Origin: CAXBPY01 sp003455275
GTDB lineage: Bacteria; Bacteroidota; Bacteroidia; Chitinophagales; UBA10324
Direction of reading: 5' to 3'
NCBI GenBank assembly: GCA_963977675.1
Contig: CAXBPY010000005.1
Coordinates: forward strand, 1-64,000
Length of the DNA: 64,000 nucleotides
Positions within the stretch are counted from its first letter, which is position 1, and each line of letters starts with the position of its first letter. Position numbers and translations under genes: made by a program. This document shows positions 16,367 to 26,060 of the stretch, one piece after another. Below the pieces are notes generated by a model. It was not told where the DNA came from and did no database searches. It was given only the letters and a program-made list of their open reading frames with translations.

Positions 16367-19300
16367 ATGAATCATAAAAATTTTTTCAAAAAAATTTTAC
16401 TGCTAGTTGCAGTTTCATTTTTCGCTTTTCACTTTTCATTTTCTCAATCCGCTAACTGGACACCCGTTTCTCCGAGCGTGTTCCCAACCAATGTGAGCGG
16501 ACAGATAAACGGAATCAGCCGTGTAAGCCAGTTGAAATTTCATCCAACGAACTCGAGTAAACTTTATGCAGTAAGTGCGCGCGGCGGATTATTTGTTTCA
16601 ACTGACGGCGGAAACAACTGGACGCTTGCTCCCGGCTGCGACCCAATGCCATCGAATCGATTTGCTTCTGTGTGCGTTGATTTCACAAACGATCAAACTA
16701 TTTATCTCGGCACCGGAGACCACAATTATTACTACAACGGAACAGGAGTGTGGAAGAGCACAAATGGAGGAATCACTTTCACACAAACTTCTCTCAACAA
16801 CAAAATGATTGTAGAGTTGATTATGGATCCAAATAATAATCAGGTGATTGTTGCTGCGACCAACAGCGGCATTTACAAAACCACAAACGGAGGAACTACA
16901 TGGACTTTGAAATCAACGGCGCGTGCATTCGATGATTTGAAAATGAAAGCTAATACAGGAACGAGAACTCTTTATGCGGCAACTACCGACACCGGATTTT
17001 TCCGCTCTACAGATTTCGGTGAAACATGGACTCAAATAAATTCGGGCATCACTCTTCCTTCAGGAATCACGAATGGCGGCGGTTGCAGAATAGGTGTAAC
17101 ACCAAACGACAGCAATTGCATTTATTTTGGAATGGTAACCACAGGCGGAATCATTTACAAAAGCACCAATGGCGGAACCAGTTTTTCCCTCGTGAAAACA
17201 TCCGGTTCGCCTTATCTCACTTACTACACCAACAGTGCAACAGATGTGGGTCAGGGCGATTACAATTTTGGAATTGGAGTTGATCGTACTAATAAAAACA
17301 CAGTTTACCTCTGTGCTCACGCGGTTTGGAAGAGCACTGATGGCGGAGTAACATGGACTCAACTTACTGACTGGTGGGTGAAGTGTCATACCGATATGCA
17401 CCAGATTATTATGAGCCCTTACAATACTGCGCAGGTATGGGATATGAATGATGGTGGTGTGTGGCTCAGCACTGACGGAGGAAATACCTGGACACCAAAG
17501 AGTGATGGAATAAATGGTTATGAAATTTATCATGGCTCTTGCAGCCCGACACGCAAGGACATGTATTCAATCGGAACGCAGGACAATGGCGAGTTGTATG
17601 CAACATCGAGCGGATGGTTTACCAATCGCGGCGGCGATTGGCAATCAACTTCTTCATTTGATTTCCGGCCGAACAGTTCAATGGTTTATTACTACAAACC
17701 GGACTGGGGAACTGTTCCTGTTCCTAAACGCAGAGTGGTAACCGGCAGCGATGCAACTTACGGCTACCCCGGCACAACCATGAGTGCTATTGCTTTTTAC
17801 AGAGCGAATCCTGATTTAGCGTTTGGTGCTACTTCAGATATTTACAGAACTACGAATCTCACAGCAGCTACTCCAACCTGGACACAGATTTCTTCTTTCA
17901 ACAAAACAATCATGGCGGTGCATGTTCACTATGGAGATCCGAATCGCGTGTATGTGATCACTAGTGATCAGTTAATTTATGTAACAACGAATGCTCTCGC
18001 TGCCACTCCAACATGGACTTCATACGCGCTTCCAAACACCACTAACAACGCAGCCAACATCACTTCCATCAAATCGCAACTCAATACGATTTATATCACA
18101 GCAAACACGAAAGCATACAAGAGTATTGACAATGGCGCAACATGGACTGACATTACTTACAATCTTCCTTCGGTAAATCAAGTCGACATCATTGCTGATG
18201 AGTATTATTCTTCAAATCAATTAGTGTTTGTCGCGAGCAACAATGCCGTGTATTACAAAACAGGAGCTGCAACTACATGGACTATTTACTCAACCAATCT
18301 TCCAAGCCGCACTTCTATTGTCGACATGGGAATCTTCAACGACAGCACAAGCAACACCATGCTTCGTGTGTTCACTTACGGAAGAGGAACCTGGGAAACT
18401 CCGATTTCAAATCTGCGTGCACTCACCGCAAACTTCAGCGCGAACAGCACTACTCCTTGTACTGGCCAAACAGTTTCATTTTCGGATAACTCAACCGGAA
18501 GTGTGACTTCTTGGACATGGTCATTCCCGGGCGGAACTCCGGCAACTTCTACTTCTCAAAATCCAACCGTTACTTATAACAGCGCAGGAATTTATTCTGT
18601 TACACTCACTGTGTCGAACGGAACAACCAACTCATCGCTTACAAGAACTAATTACATCAGCACGCTTGGAAACAATTTGAATGTGACTGAAAATTTTGAG
18701 GGAGGAACTTTCCCTTCAACCAATTGGAGCAATGTGGATGTTGGAAATAATTCACAGGCATGGACCCTGTACAATGGAGTTGGTGGATTCGGTACAAGCA
18801 ACAACTGCATGTATTTCTATAACTACGGGTGGGATGCAGCAGGCGCGCATGATGAATTGCTTACTCCGAAAATGAATGCGCAGAGTTACAATTCTCTTAC
18901 GCTGACTTTTGATGTAGCCTATCAGCCTTACTCCCTAACCAGTTATATAGATTCATTACAAGTTTTGATTTCAACTAACTGCGGAAATTCTTTCACTCCT
19001 CTCTACACAAAATGGGGAAGCTCTCTTGCAACGGTGACCGGAACTAACACAAGTTCTTTTGTTCCCACTTCTGCACAATGGAGAACCGAAACCATTAACC
19101 TGAATTCTTACATCGGGCAAAGCATCATAGTTTCTTTCAGAAACATTGGACGCTATGGAAACAATATATTTATTGATAACATCAACTTCAATGCAACGGT
19201 ACTTGCCAATGCCGGAGTGGATGCAACAATTTGTTCCGGAAGTTCCGCATCAATTGGAATGTCAGCAGTTAACGGGATCAATTATTCATGGCTGCCAACA

Positions 19301-22279
19301 ACTGGACTTAGCAATTCAGCGATTTCAAATCCAACTGCATCACCAACAGTAACTATAACTTATACGCTCACTGCAACTCACGCGAGTTCGGGAATCAGTG
19401 CAACAGACAATGTTGTTGTCACAGTAAATAATCTTTCAGTAAGCGGAATCACAGTGAATGAAAATTGTTTTGGAGGAAACAATGGAACCATCACACTTAC
19501 GGTGAATCCATCTTCCGGAAATTCTTATTCATGGAGTAATGGAGCAACCACACAAAATATTTCTTCACTTGTTGCTGGAAATTATTCTGTGACCGTAACC
19601 AACTCGAATACTTGTGTGCGAACACAATCTTTCAGCATTTCACAACCTGCTAACATTGCGATTTCTTTAACCCCAACCAACATCCCTTGTTTTGGTACAA
19701 GCACCGGCAGCATTTCTTCTTCAACAACAGGTGGAACACTTCCGTACTCATTTCACTGGAGCAATGGCGCCACCACACAGAATATTTCTTCACTTGCTGC
19801 AGGAAATTATTCACTTACTGTTACGGATGCTAATGGATGCACCAAGGTTTCTTCCACAAGTGTCAATCAATCATCAGCAATTAATGTTTCACTTTCGGGA
19901 ACTAATGTTTTGTGTAACGGGGCGTCAACAGGCACGGTGACTTCGACTGTTACAGGTGGCACTTCTCCATATCTTTTTTTGTGGAGCAATGGAGCAACCA
20001 CTCAAAATATTTCTTCGATAACTGCAAACTCATATTCTGTTACAGTAACCGACGCTAATTCTTGTTCAGCTAATAATTCAATATCCGTTACGCAGCCGGG
20101 ATCAATATTGTTATTGCTTGCCCCTTCAGCAGTTAATTGTTTCGGAGCTAGTAATGGAACAATTGTAACAAGTGCTTCCGGAGGAGTTTCTCCATACAGT
20201 TTTATTTGGAACACAGGGGCCACTGCACAGAACCTGACTTCGCTAACCGCCGGAAATTATTCCGTAACTATTACTGATGCGAATGGATGTACAAAAACCA
20301 GTTCTACTGTTGTAACACAACCTTCTGTTCTTGTTGTGTCGCTTACAGCTGTTAATGTATCATGCAATGGTGCATCAACCGGATCAGTTAATTCAACTAC
20401 TGCAGGCGGAACAGCTCCATTTAGTTATTTATGGAGTAATGGCGCTACATCAGCGAATATCTCAGGAGTCGGTGCAAACAATTATTCTATTACAGTAAAT
20501 GATTCTCATGGATGTGTAGCTAACAGTTCTATTTCAGTCACACAACCATCAGCCATTTCAATTTCTACCTCTTCGTCCAATGTAAATTGTTTCGGTGGAA
20601 ATAATGGTTCGATATCAAATTCTGTTTCTGGTGGTGTTTCACCTTACAGCTATCTCTGGAATAACGGGGCAACAACTCTTAATTTGTCCTCGCTCGCAGC
20701 CGGAAATTATTCTTTAACAGTTACAGATAATAATAGTTGTACAAAAACTGTTTCTGTTTCTATTACACAACCTTCTTTGATGTCTTCATCGCTGATAACT
20801 ACTGCAGCATATTGCGGCAATTCAAATGGAAGTATCAGTACAACAGTTTCAGGTGGTACTTCGCCGTATGCATTTATGTGGAGCAATGGAGCAACCACTC
20901 AGAATATTTCTTCTCTTGCAATTGGAAATTATTCTGTTTCAATCACCGACTCAAAAGGATGCATGAACAGTAATTCATCAAGCATATCTAATGGAGGAAG
21001 TGCGCCATTTGTTGCACTTAATTCATCGCCCGCAACCTGCGGACAAAGTGATGGGTCAGTTTTTACATCTGTTACAGGCGGAACAGCTCCATTTATTTAT
21101 CAATGGAATAATGGAAGCACAACACAAAGTCTTTCAAATATTCCTGCAGGTGTTTATTCTCTTATTGTGAATGATGCTGTGGGTTGCAGTGGAGGGTCAT
21201 CAATTACAGTTTCATCTTCAGCAAATGTGCCCGCGCAACCTGCTTTTACAGCTTCTGTAAATTATGTGTGCAAAGGTCAATCGGGTTTTATTTATACAGT
21301 TGGTTCTGTGAGTGGAGCCACTTCTTATTTATGGTCAGTATCGAACGGCGCAACTATTTCTTCAGGACAAGGAACAAATTCCGTTAGCATTGCTTTTTCT
21401 TCGACTGCAACTTCCTCAACAATAACATGCAGCGCTGTCAATTCATGTGGTAATGGAACACCATCTTCATTCAGCTACACCGTAGTCACCGCCAAACCAT
21501 CTGCTCCAACTTCCATTACGGGTAATACATCAAATTGTGCAAACACCACCGGAGTATTTACAGTAGGAACCGTTGTTAATGCTACAACTTATACCTGGAC
21601 AGTTCCGGCAAACACATCAATTATTTCCGGACAGGGAACATCCACTATCACACTTTCATTTTCTTCTGCATGGACTTCTGGTTCATTGAAAGTAAATGCA
21701 GGAAATTGTATTGGAGCAAGCACAAATTATTCAAAGAGTTTGGTGTCAAAACCACCAATCCCCGGAGCTATCACTGGTCCGGCATCAGTATGCGCAAATC
21801 AAACTGGTGTCGCCTATTCAATAGCGCCTGTACTTGGAGCAACAAGTTATACCTGGACAGTTCCGGCAAGCGCAACAATCATAAGCGGACAGGGAACAAC
21901 CGGAATTATTCTTAACTATGGATCAGGCGGGGGATATGTTCGTGTGAAAGCAAGCAACACTTGCGGAACAAGTGCAAACCGAAACCTGGCGATTACAATT
22001 ACATGCAAGGTTGAGAAAGCAGAGAATGATTCATTAATAGAAATTTTCCCTAACCCGACTGAAGATTATGCAACACTTCGGTTTAGCAGTAAGAATGAAA
22101 AGGGAATATTGATTGAAGTAACAAATGTGCTTGGGCAAAAAATTATTTCAGATGAATACATGGCTTATGAAGGTGAAAACAATTATCCGTTAAACATGAC
22201 AGGTTTTGCTAAAGGAACATACATTATTTACCTTAAAACGGAAGATGAGGTGATAGCAAAGAAATTAGAAGTTCAGTAG
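16367..22279 (+). CDS. Giant T9SS surface protein: BNR propeller, PKD and SprB repeats
   Basis: 1,970 residues from ATG 16367; the longer open frame overlaps the previous gene and would bury the signal peptide (MNHKNFFKKILLLVAVSFFAF). Residues about 30-680 are VPS10/BNR-type propeller repeats (GLFVSTDGGNNWT, GIYKTTNGGTTWT, and so on). Next come a PKD domain (about 685-765, VSFSDNSTGSVTSWTWSFPG), a MAM/jellyroll-like domain (about 770-935, ENFEGGTFPSTNWSNVD), eight SprB-type repeats of about 75 residues (about 1025-1620), three PKD-like units with TYTWTVPA and SGQGT motifs, and a type A sorting domain (IEIFPNPTEDYATLRF ... KKLEVQ). SprB is the mobile gliding adhesin of Flavobacterium, so a cell-surface adhesin is likely. 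The propeller may bind glycans or proteins. Gliding itself cannot be inferred, because no gld/spr motor genes are here. Confidence 0.92.
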   Translation: MNHKNFFKKILLLVAVSFFAFHFSFSQSANWTPVSPSVFPTNVSGQINGISRVSQLKFHPTNSSKLYAVSARGGLFVSTDGGNNWTLAPGCDPMPSNRFASVCVDFTNDQTIYLGTGDHNYYYNGTGVWKSTNGGITFTQTSLNNKMIVELIMDPNNNQVIVAATNSGIYKTTNGGTTWTLKSTARAFDDLKMKANTGTRTLYAATTDTGFFRSTDFGETWTQINSGITLPSGITNGGGCRIGVTPNDSNCIYFGMVTTGGIIYKSTNGGTSFSLVKTSGSPYLTYYTNSATDVGQGDYNFGIGVDRTNKNTVYLCAHAVWKSTDGGVTWTQLTDWWVKCHTDMHQIIMSPYNTAQVWDMNDGGVWLSTDGGNTWTPKSDGINGYEIYHGSCSPTRKDMYSIGTQDNGELYATSSGWFTNRGGDWQSTSSFDFRPNSSMVYYYKPDWGTVPVPKRRVVTGSDATYGYPGTTMSAIAFYRANPDLAFGATSDIYRTTNLTAATPTWTQISSFNKTIMAVHVHYGDPNRVYVITSDQLIYVTTNALAATPTWTSYALPNTTNNAANITSIKSQLNTIYITANTKAYKSIDNGATWTDITYNLPSVNQVDIIADEYYSSNQLVFVASNNAVYYKTGAATTWTIYSTNLPSRTSIVDMGIFNDSTSNTMLRVFTYGRGTWETPISNLRALTANFSANSTTPCTGQTVSFSDNSTGSVTSWTWSFPGGTPATSTSQNPTVTYNSAGIYSVTLTVSNGTTNSSLTRTNYISTLGNNLNVTENFEGGTFPSTNWSNVDVGNNSQAWTLYNGVGGFGTSNNCMYFYNYGWDAAGAHDELLTPKMNAQSYNSLTLTFDVAYQPYSLTSYIDSLQVLISTNCGNSFTPLYTKWGSSLATVTGTNTSSFVPTSAQWRTETINLNSYIGQSIIVSFRNIGRYGNNIFIDNINFNATVLANAGVDATICSGSSASIGMSAVNGINYSWLPTTGLSNSAISNPTASPTVTITYTLTATHASSGISATDNVVVTVNNLSVSGITVNENCFGGNNGTITLTVNPSSGNSYSWSNGATTQNISSLVAGNYSVTVTNSNTCVRTQSFSISQPANIAISLTPTNIPCFGTSTGSISSSTTGGTLPYSFHWSNGATTQNISSLAAGNYSLTVTDANGCTKVSSTSVNQSSAINVSLSGTNVLCNGASTGTVTSTVTGGTSPYLFLWSNGATTQNISSITANSYSVTVTDANSCSANNSISVTQPGSILLLLAPSAVNCFGASNGTIVTSASGGVSPYSFIWNTGATAQNLTSLTAGNYSVTITDANGCTKTSSTVVTQPSVLVVSLTAVNVSCNGASTGSVNSTTAGGTAPFSYLWSNGATSANISGVGANNYSITVNDSHGCVANSSISVTQPSAISISTSSSNVNCFGGNNGSISNSVSGGVSPYSYLWNNGATTLNLSSLAAGNYSLTVTDNNSCTKTVSVSITQPSLMSSSLITTAAYCGNSNGSISTTVSGGTSPYAFMWSNGATTQNISSLAIGNYSVSITDSKGCMNSNSSSISNGGSAPFVALNSSPATCGQSDGSVFTSVTGGTAPFIYQWNNGSTTQSLSNIPAGVYSLIVNDAVGCSGGSSITVSSSANVPAQPAFTASVNYVCKGQSGFIYTVGSVSGATSYLWSVSNGATISSGQGTNSVSIAFSSTATSSTITCSAVNSCGNGTPSSFSYTVVTAKPSAPTSITGNTSNCANTTGVFTVGTVVNATTYTWTVPANTSIISGQGTSTITLSFSSAWTSGSLKVNAGNCIGASTNYSKSLVSKPPIPGAITGPASVCANQTGVAYSIAPVLGATSYTWTVPASATIISGQGTTGIILNYGSGGGYVRVKASNTCGTSANRNLAITITCKVEKAENDSLIEIFPNPTEDYATLRFSSKNEKGILIEVTNVLGQKIISDEYMAYEGENNYPLNMTGFAKGTYIIYLKTEDEVIAKKLEVQ
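19440..21230 (+). repeat. Eight tandem SprB repeats (about 225 bp each)
   Basis: Within the giant T9SS gene, eight units share the pattern NCFGxxNGSI...GGTSPYxYxWSNGATTQNISSLxAGNYSVTVTDxNGC (variable positions x). The DNA copies have diverged at synonymous sites, with stretches such as those encoding WSNGATTQNISS staying most alike. This points to old duplication with occasional recombination. Confidence 0.9.
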
Positions 22280-22337
22280 AAGGTTTTTTCTGATGCAGCA
22301 AATTGAATTTTGCAGTCGTCATGAAAGAAAAACTTTT

Positions 22338-23147
22338 ATGAAAAAAATTTTCCGATTCATTTTACTTTCCTTCATCGCTATATTATTTTCTTCAAATAAT
22401 TCTCAAGGTCAAATCCCTACCGCCGACATGGAAACCTGGCAGGAATCTCCTCTATCCGGAGAGAATCCCGTGGGATGGTGGACCTCAAATGGCGATTTGC
22501 TTCCATACAATGTTTTGAAAGATTCAATTGAAAAGCATTCGGGAAATTATTCAGCGCAATTAACAAATATTGTTGGCGCATGGGGTTCCATGGGAACCGG
22601 ATTTACTACGACAGTACATCCTGATTTTTTTACCGGCTACTATAAATTTTTGTTTCAAACTACTGACACAGCCACCATTTATTTAAAGCTTTACTATAAT
22701 CATGTAGTGACGGACAGCGGACAGCTTATCATTGATTCTCCTGCAGCAAGCTGGACACAGTTTTCAATTTCACTTTCAGGTCAGAGTTCTCCTGTTGATT
22801 CGGCAGCTATAACTGTGGTTGCATGCAAGCATGTTCAGGATCAGTTCTGGATTGATGATCTGGATTTTTCAATGTCAAATTTTATTGCCGAAGAAAAAAA
22901 TTATTCTTTTTCCATTTACCCTAATCCGGCTGATTCTAAGCTATTGATTGAACCGGTTCAGACATTGTCAAATGCAATTGACATAACTGATATTTTGGGA
23001 AGAAGGGTTATGCATTTATCTCCTGCCACATTTGAAAAAAATGACACTAAGAATTCTTTTACAGAACTTGATATATCAATAATTCCACCTGGAATTTATT
23101 TTATTGAAATAGCCGGCGAGAAAAAAATGTTTATCATCCAAAGATGA
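22338..23147 (+). CDS. T9SS-sorted secreted protein, carbohydrate-binding-like
   Basis: 269 residues from the ATG at 22338. The open frame begins at 22293, but the ATG places a signal peptide (MKKIFRFILLSFIAILFSSNNSQG) at the N-terminus. Residues about 28-185 form a jellyroll-like domain (MATWQESPLSGENPVGWWTSNGD-type opening, WWTSNGDLLPYNVLKDSIEKHSG, TATIYLKLYYNH, DQFWIDDLDFSMSN) that resembles the carbohydrate-binding module fold found in many exported Bacteroidota proteins. The last 75 residues are a type A sorting domain (SIYPNPADSKLLIE ... GIYFIEIAGEKKMFIIQR). It lies 58 bp after the giant T9SS protein on the same strand and may belong to the same transcript. Confidence 0.83.
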   Translation: MKKIFRFILLSFIAILFSSNNSQGQIPTADMETWQESPLSGENPVGWWTSNGDLLPYNVLKDSIEKHSGNYSAQLTNIVGAWGSMGTGFTTTVHPDFFTGYYKFLFQTTDTATIYLKLYYNHVVTDSGQLIIDSPAASWTQFSISLSGQSSPVDSAAITVVACKHVQDQFWIDDLDFSMSNFIAEEKNYSFSIYPNPADSKLLIEPVQTLSNAIDITDILGRRVMHLSPATFEKNDTKNSFTELDISIIPPGIYFIEIAGEKKMFIIQR

Positions 23148-23229
23148 ATTCTCTTTTCATGAAGTTGAAAAAATAGCCGGTGATTCTGTGGTGCATACTA
23201 CATTTACCGGCATTCCTCAACATTAATTC

Positions 23230-24360
23230 ATGAAGAAATACATCTTGATTTTTTCCGTCTTGTTTCTTTCAGCAAGTGTTTCAGCGCAGCATTCATTTAC
23301 AGTAACAGGTCATATTGCCGGACTTCCTTCAAACTCACAATTGATTTTTGAGAGAATGAATTACAGTTTTATAACGGGAGTTGATACCATTATTGCTTCG
23401 CCCGATGGCGGATTTATTTTTAAAGACACTACGAGCACAGATGTTCTGTATCGACTTCGTGTTTCTGATATAATCAATATGCTGGTGGTAGCCGATGCAA
23501 AAACTGAAATTATTAAACTCGAAACCGACATAAACCGGTTACAGAATTTTGATTATACGGTTGAAGGTTCAGCGCGCACCGCACAGATTCAAAATTTTGT
23601 TGTTTCAGCCAATCGGCAGTATCAAGCGGTTCAGAGCATAGCTGCTGAATTACAAAATCCAAATCTTCCGGATTCCATAAAGCAGATGAGGCAGATGCAA
23701 TACAATATTTACAATCAGATGGCGCAACAATTTGTGATGCAGTATCTCGATACAGTTACAAATCCAATTATTGGTGCTTTTGGAGGATTAAGTTTTCTCG
23801 ATATCGGAAGCAACATTGCATTTACTACTAAGCTTGAAAAGCGATTGCTTGATACTTATAAAGACAATTTATTGGTTCGCGATTTTATTATCCATGCTGA
23901 AGATATAAAAAAGCAAATGCAGCCGCCTGTTGCTTTTCCGGAGGGAACAACGGTACCTGATATTGTATTGAAAGACACAAGCGGGCATGAGCTAAAACTT
24001 TCTGACTTACGCGGTAAATATGTTTTAATAGATTTCTGGGCTTCATGGTGCGGACCCTGTCGAGCTGAAAATCCAAATGTGGCAGCCGAATATCAGAAGT
24101 ATAAAGACAAGGGATTTACAGTTTACAGTATCTCTCTTGACAATGACCGAACAAAATGGATCAATGCTATTAAGAAAGACAAACTCGCCTGGCCAACACA
24201 TGTAAGTGAACTCAAAGGGTGGCAATCCGAAATTTGCAAACCTTGGAAAATTGGTTCTATTCCATCCAACTTCCTGATTGATAAAGACGGAAAGGTTATC
24301 GGAACAAACCTTCGCGGAGAAGATTTGCAGAACAAACTCAAGGAAATTTTTGCTGATTGA
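23230..24360 (+). CDS. DUF4369-thioredoxin (TlpA-like) oxidoreductase 1
   Basis: 376 residues. The signal peptide (1-19, ending SVSAQ) has no lipobox. Residues about 22-115 match the DUF4369 domain (FTVTGHIAGLPSNSQLIFERM ... DTIIASPDGGFIFKD), a helical linker follows, and the C-terminal TlpA/AhpC-TSA-like domain (about 238-375) has the active site WASWCGPCRAENPN with Cys near 274 and 277. Such proteins are periplasmic thiol-disulphide reductases that reduce cytochrome c or other clients. It has a close tandem paralogue 24 bp downstream and a DUF420 gene after it; the three are probably one operon. Confidence 0.9.
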   Translation: MKKYILIFSVLFLSASVSAQHSFTVTGHIAGLPSNSQLIFERMNYSFITGVDTIIASPDGGFIFKDTTSTDVLYRLRVSDIINMLVVADAKTEIIKLETDINRLQNFDYTVEGSARTAQIQNFVVSANRQYQAVQSIAAELQNPNLPDSIKQMRQMQYNIYNQMAQQFVMQYLDTVTNPIIGAFGGLSFLDIGSNIAFTTKLEKRLLDTYKDNLLVRDFIIHAEDIKKQMQPPVAFPEGTTVPDIVLKDTSGHELKLSDLRGKYVLIDFWASWCGPCRAENPNVAAEYQKYKDKGFTVYSISLDNDRTKWINAIKKDKLAWPTHVSELKGWQSEICKPWKIGSIPSNFLIDKDGKVIGTNLRGEDLQNKLKEIFAD

Positions 24361-24384
24361 TTTTTAATATTCCTAAATGATTTT

Positions 24385-25536
24385 ATGAAATTTTTTTCTC
24401 AGCTTTTAGCAGGTGTTTTAATTCTAAATTTTTTTTCGTGTTCTGAATCACAAAAAAAATTCAGCATCAATGGAAACATTGATCATCTCGCTTCCGGAAG
24501 CCGGATTTATCTCGATGAAATGGAATACAACAAAGTGACAACACTTGATACAACCAAATCAGATGCATCAGGTAAATTCTCTTTTACTGGTTTTATTTCT
24601 CACCCGGGGTTGTATAGAGTCAGGTATGGCAATGACAATTCTATTTTCCTCGTGATGGATGAGCGCACTTCCATGGTTGAGCTGAACGGTGACACAATGA
24701 ATCTTTTTCAGAAACCATATGCGATAAAAGGTTCTCCGCTCTCAGTTCAGTTCTTAAATTTTTTTTTAGAAGTAAAAAAAATTTATGAAGGCATTTCGGA
24801 AATCAATTCCAGAATGAATGACTCCACAGGATCATTAACAGATTCTGTAAAGCATAGTTTGTTGAAAGAAATGCAAATGGCAACTGATATGGGCAGAAAA
24901 TGGCTCAACAATTATGTCGATACAACCACGAGCCCGGTGATTGCTGTTTTTGCATTAAGTAATTTCCTTAATCCTGAAATGGATAAAGTGACTTATGAAA
25001 AATTTTTGGCTAAGGCAAAATCAAAATATACGAATGTTCCAATGGCGGTTGCTTTTTGTGAAGATGTGGAACTTGCATTTAAGAAAATGCAGCGCAAACC
25101 CGGCGAATCCTTATTTGAAAACGGTACACTGATTCCTGAAATAAATATTCCGGATGTCAATGGAAAAAATATTTCCCTGCAATCCCTAAAAGGAAAATAT
25201 GTGCTTGTAGATTTTTGGGCATCCTGGTGCATGCCCTGCAGAAAAGAAAACCCGAATGTAGTAGAAGCATACAATAAGTATAAAGACAAAGGCTTTACGG
25301 TTTATTCAATTTCATTGGATGATGATATTGAAAAATGGAAGAAAGCAATAGAGCAAGACCACCTCTCATGGCCATATCATGTAAGTGAATTGAAAGGATG
25401 GGAGAGTGAGGTTGTGCATCAATTCGGAATTGAAGGCATTCCTACAAACTACTTAATTGATAAGGAAGGTATTATCATTGCATCCAATTTAAGAGGTAAG
25501 GAACTGGAAAATATTCTCACGCAGGTAATAAAATAA
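24385..25536 (+). CDS. DUF4369-thioredoxin (TlpA-like) oxidoreductase 2, lipoprotein
   Basis: 383 residues, a tandem paralogue of the gene before it with the same layout: a DUF4369 domain (about 27-115, FSINGNIDHLASGSRIYLDEM), a helical linker and a C-terminal thioredoxin-fold domain with WASWCMPCRKENPN (Cys near 281 and 284). Unlike paralogue 1 it has a lipobox-like N-terminus (MKFFSQLLAGVLILNFFSC), so it is probably a lipid-anchored periplasmic protein. The two paralogues differ in the residues between the cysteines (GP against MP), which affects redox potential. Its stop overlaps the DUF420 start by one base (TAATG), suggesting translational coupling. Confidence 0.9.
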   Translation: MKFFSQLLAGVLILNFFSCSESQKKFSINGNIDHLASGSRIYLDEMEYNKVTTLDTTKSDASGKFSFTGFISHPGLYRVRYGNDNSIFLVMDERTSMVELNGDTMNLFQKPYAIKGSPLSVQFLNFFLEVKKIYEGISEINSRMNDSTGSLTDSVKHSLLKEMQMATDMGRKWLNNYVDTTTSPVIAVFALSNFLNPEMDKVTYEKFLAKAKSKYTNVPMAVAFCEDVELAFKKMQRKPGESLFENGTLIPEINIPDVNGKNISLQSLKGKYVLVDFWASWCMPCRKENPNVVEAYNKYKDKGFTVYSISLDDDIEKWKKAIEQDHLSWPYHVSELKGWESEVVHQFGIEGIPTNYLIDKEGIIIASNLRGKELENILTQVIK

Positions 25537-26060
25537 TGAAGGATCGCTCGTTAAATATTTTTGTTGCAATTGTTTCAATTGCAATTCCATTGGTTGTGAT
25601 TGCACTGTTTTATCTCAAACCGCCGCAGGTTCATTTGAATTTTGATTTGAAAATTATTCCTGCGTTCAATGCATCAATCAATTTCACGGTTTCAGTTCTT
25701 CTTGTTACTGGATATATTTTTATGAAAAAGAAAATGATTCCATTTCATAAATACACCATGATCACTGCTTTCATTTTGTCCGCTTTGTTTTTAATTTCAT
25801 ATGTAGTCTACCACGCGCTCGCACAGGAGACAAAATTTGGCGGTGAAGGATGGATTCGTCCTGTGTATTTCACCATTCTGATTTCACACATAATTCTTGC
25901 GGCGGCTATTGTCCCAATGATTTTGTTCACGCTCACTCGCGGACTGCAATCCCGATTTGATAAACATCGCCGTATCGCTAAGTGGACTTTTCCGCTGTGG
26001 CTTTATGTGTCTGTTACAGGTGTCATTGTTTATCTTTTGCTTGCGCCTTACTACTCATAA
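25536..26060 (+). CDS. DUF420 (YozB-like) membrane protein
   Basis: 174 residues with four or five predicted helices: about 8-26, 40-62, 72-95, 112-135 and 150-170. The pattern of conserved histidines (IPFHKYTMITAF, VYHALAQ, ISHIILAAA, DKHRRIAKWTFPLW) matches the DUF420 family, often found beside SCO/cytochrome oxidase assembly genes. It overlaps the preceding thioredoxin gene by one base and overlaps prmA on the opposite strand by 6 bp. The neighbours suggest a role in cytochrome c or copper-centre maturation; this is inference, as the family is uncharacterised. Confidence 0.82.
   Translation: MKDRSLNIFVAIVSIAIPLVVIALFYLKPPQVHLNFDLKIIPAFNASINFTVSVLLVTGYIFMKKKMIPFHKYTMITAFILSALFLISYVVYHALAQETKFGGEGWIRPVYFTILISHIILAAAIVPMILFTLTRGLQSRFDKHRRIAKWTFPLWLYVSVTGVIVYLLLAPYYS

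Noticed and set aside
19440..21230. Possible CRISPR-like array from repeated DNA
   Set aside because: The repeats are coding (about 225 bp, diverged, in frame), matching SprB protein repeats; no cas genes or short direct repeats with unique spacers.
23175..23211. GCCGGT...ACCGGC inverted repeat before the first TlpA-like gene
   Set aside because: The arms are only 6 bp with a 24-nt spacer and no T-run, so it is likely chance.
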